DNA from: Bacteroidales bacterium F22
Lineage (GTDB): Bacteria; Bacteroidota; Bacteroidia; Bacteroidales; Bacteroidaceae
DNA length: 64,000 bases
NCBI GenBank assembly: GCA_029541985.1
Contig: CP095414.1
Coordinates: 1,550,001 to 1,614,000, forward strand
Direction: 5' to 3'
Under the pieces are notes generated by a model. That model saw nothing but the letters and a program-made list of their open reading frames with translations, ran no database searches and was not told the DNA's origin. Position numbers and translations under genes: made by a program. Below are positions 38,608-48,457 of the stretch, one piece after another (within the stretch, counting starts at the first letter, position 1; each line of letters opens with the position of its first letter).

Positions 38608-39897
38608 ATGTTAAATGTAAATCAAACTAAAAATAAATTTGCAGGCATCATCAAAGTAATTGGTGTAGGTGGAGGTGGAAGTAATGCTGTAGATAGTATG
38701 TACAAACGAGGCATCAAGGATGTTACCTTTGCTAATTGTAATACTGATGTGCAAATCCTTAATCTCTCCAAAGTACCTACACGTCTTGCTTTGGGTAAAG
38801 CTGGACTGGGTGCTGGAAATGACCCTAAGGTAGGAGCTGAACAGGCTAAAGAAAGTATAGAAGATATCAAACAACTGTTTGATGATGGCACAAATATGGT
38901 GTTTATCACTGCTGGTATGGGGGGAGGAACGGGTACTGGAGCATCTCCTATAATCGCCCAAGTAGCTAAAGATTTAGGGATACTCACAGTGGGGATCGTG
39001 ACTATTCCTTTCCTTTTCGAAAAGCGGAAGAAAATCATACAGGCTTTCAACGGTATCACTGAGTTGTCAAAACACGTGGATGCACTTCTGGTCATCAATA
39101 ATCAAAAGATTACGGAACTGTTTCCTGGAACTGAAAAGACGACGCTTACAGAGGGGTTTGAACGGGTGAATGATATCCTTTTCAATGCGACGAAAAGTAT
39201 TGCTGAAATCATCACTATTGCAGGTAAGGTGAATCTTGACTTTAAGGATGTTACTAAGGTGCTAAAGGATGGAGGACTTGCTATCATGTCTTCTGGAGTA
39301 ACCAAAGAAACGGACAATAGAATATTGAAGGCAATCAACAATGCACTGTGTTCTCCTTTGTTGCATAACAACAAGATTTCTCAAGCTAGAAAGTTATTGT
39401 TCAATATCACTACAGGAAATGATAATCAATTGACAATCCCAGAAATTGATGAATTGACTGATTATTGTGTGAACTTGAATCCGGACCTTGAACTCATCTG
39501 GGGAACAACTATTGATGAAAGCAAAGAAAACGAGTTTCAAATTACCTTACTCGCTACGGGATTCAATACGGATAACATTCCTTTTGTTCATGACTACAAA
39601 GAGGAACTTGAAGAGGAAAATGAACAACTCATTGCGGAACAAGAGGACCAGATACAAAAGGTTTATCAAAACAATCCAAATAACAACACTAAGATTAATT
39701 CGCTCATCTATGTGTACAATATCGACGAATTGGATAATGATATTCAAATAGCTAAAGTTGATGCCTCGCCTACTTATAAGAGAAAACAACTCGAAATATT
39801 AGAATTGAACCAAAATAGAAAGAAGAAATTAAAGATTCAGAAGAAACCTAAAGAGAATACAGATAGTATGCTTGATAATGGTGAAATACTCTTTTAA
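38608..39897 (+). CDS. ftsZ: Cell division GTPase FtsZ
   Basis: The 429-aa protein has all tubulin-like motifs: VIGVGGGGSNAVDSMY (about residues 17-32), NCNTDVQIL, the signature GMGGGTGTGASPIIA (about 103-117) and NDILFNATKSIAEIIT (about 190-205). It polymerises with GTP into the Z ring. The C-terminal tail beyond about residue 320 is unusual: Asn-, Gln- and Lys-rich, with only PTYKRKQ resembling the PAFLRR-like motif of relatives, and it ends DNGEILF. It is the last essential dcw gene here. Confidence 0.96.
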   Translation: MLNVNQTKNKFAGIIKVIGVGGGGSNAVDSMYKRGIKDVTFANCNTDVQILNLSKVPTRLALGKAGLGAGNDPKVGAEQAKESIEDIKQLFDDGTNMVFITAGMGGGTGTGASPIIAQVAKDLGILTVGIVTIPFLFEKRKKIIQAFNGITELSKHVDALLVINNQKITELFPGTEKTTLTEGFERVNDILFNATKSIAEIITIAGKVNLDFKDVTKVLKDGGLAIMSSGVTKETDNRILKAINNALCSPLLHNNKISQARKLLFNITTGNDNQLTIPEIDELTDYCVNLNPDLELIWGTTIDESKENEFQITLLATGFNTDNIPFVHDYKEELEEENEQLIAEQEDQIQKVYQNNPNNNTKINSLIYVYNIDELDNDIQIAKVDASPTYKRKQLEILELNQNRKKKLKIQKKPKENTDSMLDNGEILF

Positions 39898-39957
39898 AAG
39901 AAACGTATTTCAAACTCGTATGAATCAACAATTTTATAATCATATAAATTAATTATT

Positions 39958-40413
39958 ATGTCATTATTCGAACAAGTAAACGAAGACATCAAAATGGCTA
40001 TGAAGGCCAAAGACAAAGTAGCATTGCAGACTTTACGTAATGTGAAGAAATATTTCCTAGAAGCAAAAACAGCTCCTGGCGCAAATGATGAGTTGACTGA
40101 TGCGGATGCTCTAAAAATCATCCTCAAGTTGGCCAAACAAGGTAAAGATTCTGCTTCGGTATATAAAGAGCAAAACCGTGAAGATCTAGCAGCAGAAGAA
40201 CTAGAACAAGTAGAAGTACTCAATAAGTATATGCCTAAGCAAATGACTGCCGAGGAATTGACTGATGCAATCAAGGCTATCATCTCACAAGTCGGTGCCA
40301 CTGGTCCTAAAGATATGGGAAAAGTAATGGGTGTAGCAAGTAAAAAATTTGCTGGTGTAGCTGAAGGACGTGCGATATCTACCGAAGTAAAAGCACAATT
40401 AAATAGCTTGTAA
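39958..40413 (+). CDS. GatB/YqeY domain protein
   Basis: This 151-aa protein is a stand-alone YqeY (PF09424-type) domain: MSLFEQVNEDIKMAMKAKDKVALQTLRNVK at the start, then EELEQVEVLNKYMPKQMTAEEL and the C-terminal GPKDMGKVMGVASKKFAGVAEGR. The same fold forms the tail of GatB, where it contacts tRNA, which suggests tRNA or aminoacyl-tRNA binding, but the free protein's role is unknown. It follows ftsZ by 60 bases, a common arrangement in Bacteroidales. Confidence 0.95.
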   Translation: MSLFEQVNEDIKMAMKAKDKVALQTLRNVKKYFLEAKTAPGANDELTDADALKIILKLAKQGKDSASVYKEQNREDLAAEELEQVEVLNKYMPKQMTAEELTDAIKAIISQVGATGPKDMGKVMGVASKKFAGVAEGRAISTEVKAQLNSL

Positions 40414-40439
40414 GCTTTTACTTACAACGAAACTAGAAG

Positions 40440-41165
40440 CTAGTCAAAGAGTTCCTGCATTATTTTTAATGAATGCAACTCTTGAAGACTTGAATAGTGG
40501 ACTTGATAATAATCTAAAATGAGTTGTAGCAACGTTCGCCGTTCGCTACGACTCATTTTGTATAAATGCATGTTGTTATACGTCATACGCAACACTGATA
40601 CAAGCTTCTCTAAGTCTGCTCCATAGATTACCTGCTGATGCAAAGGACGCAAAGCCACAAAAGCTCCATCCCTGAGATCAAAGTAGGCTGATGGAACATA
40701 GTCTTCGAGATTTGGAGTAATGCCCACAAAATGCATCAGACGAAGTAAGAAGGCTAAATGAAAATTAGCAATGGATTTCTCTGATGTATCTAACCACTGA
40801 ATAGAACGGGTCAGAAATACAAATAACGAGTGACTCCCACTCTCTTCTTGCAACAAACCGTAAAGAAATTCACCGAGAAAGAGAACAAGACTCATTTTTG
40901 AAGGGTCTGTCATGATATGTATGGCAGGATAATGCAATTTTGCTTCTACAATACGACCGATTCCATTACTTGTACGTTGGGTGTAGACGAGGTCTAATAT
41001 GAAGAGAGGTTGAAATAAATTACGAGATACTTTTGCCTTGCGACTGCTCTGCGCAGGAATTAAAGCCGAAATTCGACCTCGCTCTTGCGTATAAAGAGTC
41101 ACTATATTGCTCTTATCACTGTATTTTATCTGCCGTAGTACGATGGCTTGAAAACTCTGTTGCAT
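40440..41165 (-). CDS. recO: DNA repair protein RecO
   Basis: The 241-aa protein begins with the RecO OB-fold domain (QAIVLRQIKYSDKSNIVTLYTQERGRISALIPA, residues 6-38) and continues with the helical C-terminal domain; the zinc-finger cysteines of some RecO proteins are absent. RecO with RecR loads RecA onto SSB-coated single-stranded DNA. It converges with the YqeY-like gene and diverges from tRNA-Glu. A TAGTTTTG box lies only a few bases before its ATG (41170-41177), so the real promoter may be elsewhere or the mRNA leaderless. Confidence 0.9.
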   Translation of the reverse strand: MQQSFQAIVLRQIKYSDKSNIVTLYTQERGRISALIPAQSSRKAKVSRNLFQPLFILDLVYTQRTSNGIGRIVEAKLHYPAIHIMTDPSKMSLVLFLGEFLYGLLQEESGSHSLFVFLTRSIQWLDTSEKSIANFHLAFLLRLMHFVGITPNLEDYVPSAYFDLRDGAFVALRPLHQQVIYGADLEKLVSVLRMTYNNMHLYKMSRSERRTLLQLILDYYQVHYSSLQELHSLKIMQELFD

Positions 41166-41247
41166 ATAGCAAAACTACTAAAAAAAGGCACTTTTGAAGA
41201 GTAAAATGAAGAAAATGCATCTTTTTTTAAAAAAAACTGCACTATTA

Positions 41248-41278
41248 TTTGGTAATACGAAAAAAGTACGTACATTTG
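41248..41278 (+). promoter_or_regulatory. Promoter of tRNA-Glu / rpsT
   Basis: TTTG at 41248-41251, a 19-base spacer and TACATTTG at 41271-41278 give a full-consensus Bacteroidetes promoter 51 bases before the tRNA. Confidence 0.75.
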
Positions 41279-41328
41279 CATCCGCAATAGCAAAACAACT
41301 ATAGCGATTACCGAAAGGTAATAATGCT

Positions 41329-41400
41329 GGCCCGTTCGTCTATCGGTTAGGACGCCAGGTTTTCATCCTGGAAAGAGGAGTTCGACTCTCCTACGGGCTA
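41329..41400 (+). tRNA. tRNA-Glu (TTC anticodon)
   Basis: The 72-nt cloverleaf has an acceptor stem GGCCCGT / ACGGGCT (with a first G-U pair), D arm with GGTTAGGA, anticodon stem CCAGG / CCTGG enclosing TTTTCAT with anticodon TTC at 41362-41364, and T arm GAGGAGTTCGACTCTCC. The discriminator base is A41400 and CCA is not encoded. It is the only tRNA in the window and shares a promoter with rpsT, which starts 37 bases later. Confidence 0.97.
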
Positions 41401-41437
41401 CAAATAAAAATAACAACTTAAAATAGGTTAGTCGAAT

Positions 41438-41692
41438 ATGGCAAATCATAAATCATCATTAAAAAGAATTCGTCAGGAACAGTCAAGAAGACTATTCAAT
41501 AGATATTACGCAAAAACAATGCGTAGTGCTGTGCGTAAATTGCGTGCTACTACTGACAAGAGTGAAGCTGAAGCTATGCTACCTAAAGTAACAAAAATGC
41601 TTGACAAATTAGCTAAGGTTAATATCATTCATAAAAACAAGGCAAGTAACTTGAAATCAAAACTTACTGTCCTTGTCAATAAGATGGCTTAA
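41438..41692 (+). CDS. rpsT: 30S ribosomal protein S20
   Basis: The 84-aa basic protein begins [31 protein letters not shown] and is a helical bundle rich in Lys and Arg, typical of S20 in length and composition, ending in [10 protein letters not shown]20 binds the bottom of the 16S rRNA body. It lies directly downstream of tRNA-Glu and is closed by a strong terminator. Confidence 0.97.
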   Translation: MANHKSSLKRIRQEQSRRLFNRYYAKTMRSAVRKLRATTDKSEAEAMLPKVTKMLDKLAKVNIIHKNKASNLKSKLTVLVNKMA

Positions 41693-41718
41693 GTATTAGT
41701 CTATTTAATTGTATAACG

Positions 41719-41749
41719 AAGGGTTAGACTTTTTGTCTAACCCTTTTGT
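41719..41749 (+). terminator. rpsT terminator
   Basis: AAGGGTTAGAC (41719-41729) pairs perfectly with GTCTAACCCTT (41735-41745) around TTTTT, followed by TTGTG. Confidence 0.85.
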
Positions 41750-41909
41750 GCGTCTATACATCTCCTATTTTATCAGTTATAGACAAATATTAGGTTTGGC
41801 AAAAATGATGAATTGGAGGGTTTGAAAAGGGAATCAAATAAGTGCAAATCAATGCCTATATTTTTGACAATAATAAGCCGAAAAAATAGGATAACAAGAA
41901 GAAAATGAG

Positions 41910-43903
<1,994 letters not shown>

Positions 43904-43921
43904 TCTTTACTTACATGAAAT

Positions 43922-43962
43922 AAAAAAAGAGATTACTTCAAATTGAAGTAATCTCTTTTTTG
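43922..43962. terminator. gyrB terminator, possibly bidirectional
   Basis: A 16-17 bp stem (left arm ending GATTACTTC, right arm GAAGTAATC) is flanked by an A run on the left and a T run on the right, so it can act for gyrB and for the convergent DUF3109 gene. Confidence 0.85.
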
Positions 43963-44000
43963 TTTCCCTAGTTCGTATAGAACCCATAGTAGGGAAAGAA

Positions 44001-44585
44001 TCAAATAATATCTCTGCGTTTCAATTCTTCTGCGGCATCAACCAATTCGTCATACCATGCTTGTCCAAATCGACGTATCAACGGTTCTTTCATTCCCTGA
44101 TAAATGGCAACTCCTTTTGCCTTACCCAATACACGTGCCGCTTTACATACATCCCATTGATGATAATTAAGGGCTTCGTAAGGACCTACATCACTCACAC
44201 GAATAGGATACAAATGACAAGATATTGGTTTGAAGAAATCCTTTTGAAGTCCATTTCTATATGCCTTCTCTATGGCACAAAAACAACATCCTCGCTCATC
44301 ATAGCATGTAAATACGCAATCCTTATTGTTGACGATACTAGTAACCAAATCTCCGTCTGCATCTGTATAAACGACCCCTTGCTTATTGATTACCTTCTGA
44401 GCTTCAGGTGCCAAATCATTCCATATGATGGGCAATACATCCTTCAGTTTCTGAACCTCATCCTCTCGTACAGGTGCTCCTGCATCTCCTTCGATACAAC
44501 ATTCTCCTTTGCAAGCATCTAGGTCACAAAGGAAATATTCTTTTAAGATATCTAAAGAGATGATTACATCATCAATTTGAATCAT
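44001..44585 (-). CDS. DUF3109 family cysteine-rich protein
   Basis: The 194-aa cytoplasmic protein matches the DUF3109 family common in Bacteroidota. It has CDLDACKGECC near residues 18-28, CVFTCYDERGCCFCAIEKA (about 93-111), SCHLYP and a later DVCKAAR. The number and spacing of the cysteines suggest metal or Fe-S cluster binding, as in the related YkgJ group, but no function has been shown. It is followed by the gyrB hairpin and lies 100 bases from gpmI. Confidence 0.88.
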   Translation of the reverse strand: MIQIDDVIISLDILKEYFLCDLDACKGECCIEGDAGAPVREDEVQKLKDVLPIIWNDLAPEAQKVINKQGVVYTDADGDLVTSIVNNKDCVFTCYDERGCCFCAIEKAYRNGLQKDFFKPISCHLYPIRVSDVGPYEALNYHQWDVCKAARVLGKAKGVAIYQGMKEPLIRRFGQAWYDELVDAAEELKRRDII

Positions 44586-44633
44586 TATCTATAACTTTTA
44601 ATATCATTCTGCAAAAAGACTTGCAGTGTCTAT

Positions 44634-44668
44634 ACAAAAATGGAGTACACTAATATAGGTACTCCATT
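44634..44668 (-). terminator. gpmI terminator
   Basis: On the minus strand AATGGAGTAC (44668-44659) pairs with GTACTCCATT (44648-44639) and is followed by TTTTG, just after the gpmI stop. Confidence 0.8.
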
Positions 44669-44685
44669 ATCTGTCTATTTCTCAA

Positions 44686-46197
44686 CTAAAACAACTCCTT
44701 ACCAGTCATTTCATTTGGTTTCTCTAAGCCCATAATCTTCAAGATAGATGGTGCTACATCAGCTAAGATACCATTTTGAATCTTAACATCTGTCTTCTCT
44801 GTTACATATACACAAGGAACAGGATTCAATGAGTGAGCGGTATTTGGAGAACCATCAGCATTGACTGCGTTGTCAGCATTACCGTGGTCAGCAATAATAA
44901 TAGCTTCATAGCCCGTTTCTTTCGCAGCTTCGATAGTTTCCTTGACGCATTGGTCAACAGTCTTCACAGCCTTCTCTATAGCCTCGTACACACCTGTATG
45001 ACCAACCATATCACCGTTAGCATAATTCACTACAATAAAATCATATTTATCTTCCTTGATTGCAGCAACCAATTTATCCTTGACCTCAAATGCAGACATC
45101 TCAGGTTGTAAATCATAAGTTGCTACCTTAGGCGAGTTAACTAAGATACGATCCTCGTGGTCAAAAGCAGCTTCACGTCCGCCATTGAAGAAGAAAGTAA
45201 CATGAGCATACTTCTCAGTTTCTGCTATGTGTAACTGTTTCTTATCACATTTTTCTACATACTCCCCAAGTGTCATCTCCACATTAGCCTTATTAAATAA
45301 GATGTGCACACCAGTGAAAGAAGAATCGTAAGGAGTCATGCAATAATACTGAAGAGCTGGTACGGTTTTCATACCAACTTCAGGCATATCTTGCTGAGTC
45401 AATACAGTAGTTAGCTCTTTTGCACGGTCATTTCTGTAGTTGAAGAAGATAACAACATCACCTTCACTTATAGTTCCCCCAGCATTTGCATTTTTGATAG
45501 GCTTGATAAACTCATCAGTAAGCCCAGCATCATAACTCTCTTGCATAGCAACTTCTAAGTCATTAGCAGGAGTACCGACACCATTGACAAGCAAGTCATA
45601 AGCCTCTTTGACACGTTCCCATCGCTTGTCACGGTCCATAGCATAATAGCGACCAATAACAGAAGCAATCTTACCAGTAGAAGTCTTAGCATGGTCTTGG
45701 ATAGCTTTGATAAAGCCTTTACCACTTTTAGGGTCAGTATCACGACCATCCATAAAGCAATGGATGAAAGTATCCTTCAAGTCATATTCCTTAGCAATAT
45801 CCATCAGTTTATAAAGATGGTCCAAAGAAGAATGAACACCACCATCTGAAGTTAATCCCATGAAATGCATACTTTTGCCATTCTCTTTGGCATAAGAAAA
45901 AGCTGCTTTAACCTCAGGATTCTCTAAGATGCTATTGTCTTTACAAGCAAGATTAATCTTAACAAGATCCTGATATACGATACGACCAGCACCGATATTA
46001 AGATGGCCAACTTCAGAGTTACCCATCTGACCATCAGGAAGTCCTACATATTCACCACTAGCTTGAAGTTGAGAATTTGGATAATTGGCCAACAATTGGT
46101 CCCAATAAGGAGTTGGTGTATTAAATATTACATCTTCTTTACCTTTGTCCCCGATTCCCCATCCATCGAGAATCATCAATAATGCTTTCTTGCTCAT
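44686..46197 (-). CDS. gpmI: 2,3-bisphosphoglycerate-independent phosphoglycerate mutase
   Basis: The 503-aa alkaline-phosphatase-superfamily enzyme has Asp11 in MILDGWG, the phosphoserine Ser61 in [21 protein letters not shown], the RNDRAKEL substrate motif and the C-terminal metal motifs [12 protein letters not shown] and IADHGNAD. It interconverts 3- and 2-phosphoglycerate in glycolysis using two Mn2+ ions. It is a single-gene unit with its own TATCTTTG box and terminator. Confidence 0.97.
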   Translation of the reverse strand: MSKKALLMILDGWGIGDKGKEDVIFNTPTPYWDQLLANYPNSQLQASGEYVGLPDGQMGNSEVGHLNIGAGRIVYQDLVKINLACKDNSILENPEVKAAFSYAKENGKSMHFMGLTSDGGVHSSLDHLYKLMDIAKEYDLKDTFIHCFMDGRDTDPKSGKGFIKAIQDHAKTSTGKIASVIGRYYAMDRDKRWERVKEAYDLLVNGVGTPANDLEVAMQESYDAGLTDEFIKPIKNANAGGTISEGDVVIFFNYRNDRAKELTTVLTQQDMPEVGMKTVPALQYYCMTPYDSSFTGVHILFNKANVEMTLGEYVEKCDKKQLHIAETEKYAHVTFFFNGGREAAFDHEDRILVNSPKVATYDLQPEMSAFEVKDKLVAAIKEDKYDFIVVNYANGDMVGHTGVYEAIEKAVKTVDQCVKETIEAAKETGYEAIIIADHGNADNAVNADGSPNTAHSLNPVPCVYVTEKTDVKIQNGILADVAPSILKIMGLEKPNEMTGKELF

Positions 46198-46236
46198 ATT
46201 ATTTATTTTATTAAACGAATCATTTTATTTCGAGCA

Positions 46237-46244
46237 CAAAGATA
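46237..46244 (-). promoter_or_regulatory. -7 promoter box for gpmI
   Basis: The minus strand reads TATCTTTGTG, matching TAnnTTTG, 40 bases upstream of the gpmI ATG. Confidence 0.55.
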
Positions 46245-46345
46245 CGAAAAAAGGCTCTTTAAACAGTTTATCTACTTAGAAATAGCGCTTTGTAGGTACA
46301 CAAAAAACTATAAATAAGGCAAGAAAAAAGTCATTCATCCAGAAG

Positions 46346-47086
46346 TTATTCGTCTACAAAAGGTAACTGCTGAACCGTCGCATCAGGCAACAAACGGAAA
46401 CTCTTACGGTGATACGGAGTGATGCCAAATTCACGAATAGCCTGTCTATGTTGCTTGGTAGGATAGCCCGCATTCTTTTTCCAATTATATTGAGGATACT
46501 TGACATCCAACATCTTCATATAATCATCCCGATAGGTCTTAGCCAATATCGAAGCAGCCGCTATCGGCATCAGTTTACCATCTCCTTTGATAACCGTAGT
46601 AAACGGTATATCTTCGTGATATGGTTTGAACCGATTGCCATCAATGAGCAACGCAATCTCTCGATTGAGGTATTGGCGATTCCATCCCCGTCCAAAGAAT
46701 TGGCCAGCAGCATCCAGCAGTCCTCTATCTTTAAGGATTCCGTTAGCATCCCCATCATCCAAGGCCTCCTTCAGCATACGCAAACGCTCAAGTAATTGGT
46801 CAGTAGCTCGATGCATAGATAAGATAGATGCATTGAGGATATTAATCTCATCAATTTCCTCAGCTGTACACACCCCTACTCCCCAAGCAAGAGCTTCACG
46901 TTCGATTATCGGTCTCAACGCATAGCGATGCTTCTCAGACAATTTCTTCGAATCATTAAGCAATTCATTATGAAAGCCAGGAGGCAACAAGACAGCCCCA
47001 GCATAGACAGGGCCAGACAAGCAACCTCGTCCAGCCTCATCACATCCGATTTCCAATTTAGAGGAATCTAAAGCAAATCTAAGCAT
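46346..47086 (-). CDS. rnhB: Ribonuclease HII
   Basis: The catalytic acids are clear: IGCDEAGRGCLSGPVYAGAVLLP (residues 13-35) holds the DEAGRG motif, and LIDGNRF and KGDGKLMPIAAASILAKTYRD hold the later Asp and conserved Lys/Ser. RNase HII cleaves RNA in RNA-DNA hybrids and at single ribonucleotides. At 246 aa it is about 40 residues longer than usual because of an extra segment (about residues 105-143, with ALDDGDANGILKDRGLLD) before LIDGNRF. It starts one base after the stop of the upstream EEP gene, so both are probably co-transcribed. Confidence 0.95.
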   Translation of the reverse strand: MLRFALDSSKLEIGCDEAGRGCLSGPVYAGAVLLPPGFHNELLNDSKKLSEKHRYALRPIIEREALAWGVGVCTAEEIDEINILNASILSMHRATDQLLERLRMLKEALDDGDANGILKDRGLLDAAGQFFGRGWNRQYLNREIALLIDGNRFKPYHEDIPFTTVIKGDGKLMPIAAASILAKTYRDDYMKMLDVKYPQYNWKKNAGYPTKQHRQAIREFGITPYHRKSFRLLPDATVQQLPFVDE

Positions 47087-47087
47087 A

Positions 47088-48212
47088 CTACTTGTTCAAA
47101 CCAATATGTACATACACAGGTAGGTGATCACTATAGCCATCTAACCAATTCGGACCCGCCCAAGAGCGGTGCGGTCCCCCCTTATACTTACCCGATTGAT
47201 TAAAGAGATAAGGAGCACGAAAAGTAAAACCATAGTATTTATCCTGATTATCCTTCAACAATTGAAGCGTCCCTTTCTCCCCATTCACTAAGTTGGAGCT
47301 GACAATAATGTTATCGAACAGATTCCATTTACCATGATACCGAAGAGTCCCCACACCATCTTTTAATATAGCATAGAAAGGATTAAAGTAACCCGTATTT
47401 GCAGCCTCCTCAAGTGTGCCTTTACCACCTAGTTCATTGTACAAACTATTATTGAAAGGATCATCATTGAAGTCCCCCATTATCACGACACGCGTATCAG
47501 GTTCATTTACTTTAAGCGAATCAGCAATATGATGGACCACCTTTGCAGCATCTACACGTCTGAAGTCACTAGCTTCTGACCCCCCTCGTCGTGAAGGCCA
47601 ATGACAACACATGAAGAAGAACTTTTCATTAGAGATGGTACCCCACATTGAAATCACATCACGAGTAATATACTCATGTCCATCAATCGGTTTCTGAGGA
47701 ATAGGAAACATCCTCATGCCTTGAAGTCTAAACAAGTCAGCACGATAGAGAAAAGCCACATCAATTCCACGTAAATCACGTGAGTCACGATGCATAATAT
47801 CTAAGCCACTATCTTTCAAGTCAGGTTGATTCAACAAGTCAACAAGTACCCCCTTATTTTCGACCTCAGCTACACCGATGACGATAGGAAATTGGTCCTT
47901 ATTCTTTTTCGCAACATCAGCTATTACCTTAGCCATATTATGAAGCTTAGCATTGTAGATTTTGGTACCATAATGTTTCTTACTCGTAGGCAAGAACTCC
48001 TCATCCTTCACCCCCTCATTATCAATCGTATCAAAAAGATTTTCTAAGTTATAAAACATAAAAGAATGAGTACCTTCAAGCACCTTCTGGTCATCCATTA
48101 CACGAGAGACCAATGGAGAAGCTGTCTCCGAGTCTGCATTTTTCTTCTTACTTTTACAAGACACAGCGATAACTACCACCGCTAAGAATAAGACAGGAAT
48201 TAATTTTTTCAT
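47088..48212 (-). CDS. Endonuclease/exonuclease/phosphatase family lipoprotein
   Basis: The 374-aa protein has a lipoprotein signal (lipobox IAVSC, Cys about 19) and a complete EEP fold (PF03372 type). The motifs are NLENLFD (Asn), IGVAEVENKGVL (catalytic Glu), HWPSRRGG, VIMGDFNDDPFN (Asp/Asn) and YSDHLPVYVHIG (Asp-His pair). It is therefore an extracytoplasmic metal-dependent phosphodiesterase or nuclease. The substrate, DNA or a phospho-compound, is not evident. A possible TACTTTTG box on the minus strand lies at 48380-48387. rnhB follows directly. Confidence 0.9.
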   Translation of the reverse strand: MKKLIPVLFLAVVVIAVSCKSKKKNADSETASPLVSRVMDDQKVLEGTHSFMFYNLENLFDTIDNEGVKDEEFLPTSKKHYGTKIYNAKLHNMAKVIADVAKKNKDQFPIVIGVAEVENKGVLVDLLNQPDLKDSGLDIMHRDSRDLRGIDVAFLYRADLFRLQGMRMFPIPQKPIDGHEYITRDVISMWGTISNEKFFFMCCHWPSRRGGSEASDFRRVDAAKVVHHIADSLKVNEPDTRVVIMGDFNDDPFNNSLYNELGGKGTLEEAANTGYFNPFYAILKDGVGTLRYHGKWNLFDNIIVSSNLVNGEKGTLQLLKDNQDKYYGFTFRAPYLFNQSGKYKGGPHRSWAGPNWLDGYSDHLPVYVHIGLNK

Positions 48213-48400
48213 TTCAAGATCAATTTATTGGTGAGAAAAGGAGTGCTAAAAGCACCTTCATTTGCTCCACCACAATTATTATTCTATTGTTTATCACACC
48301 CTACAAGGCAATAATAAGCAAGTAACAAACCGATGAGTCATCGACACTGTTGAATTTATATCGATACACGACACAGATACAAAAGTAGGCTTTTTCTGTA

Positions 48401-48440
48401 ATAAATAGGGTGTATCAAGCATTTGATACACCCTATTTAT
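48401..48440 (-). terminator. Terminator of the fimbrillin-nuclease operon
   Basis: A perfect 17-bp stem is formed by 48401-48417 and 48424-48440 around a 6-base loop. It lies just beyond the stop of the 820-aa nuclease gene. Confidence 0.8.
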
Positions 48441-48457
48441 TTAAAATTAAGCTCTAT

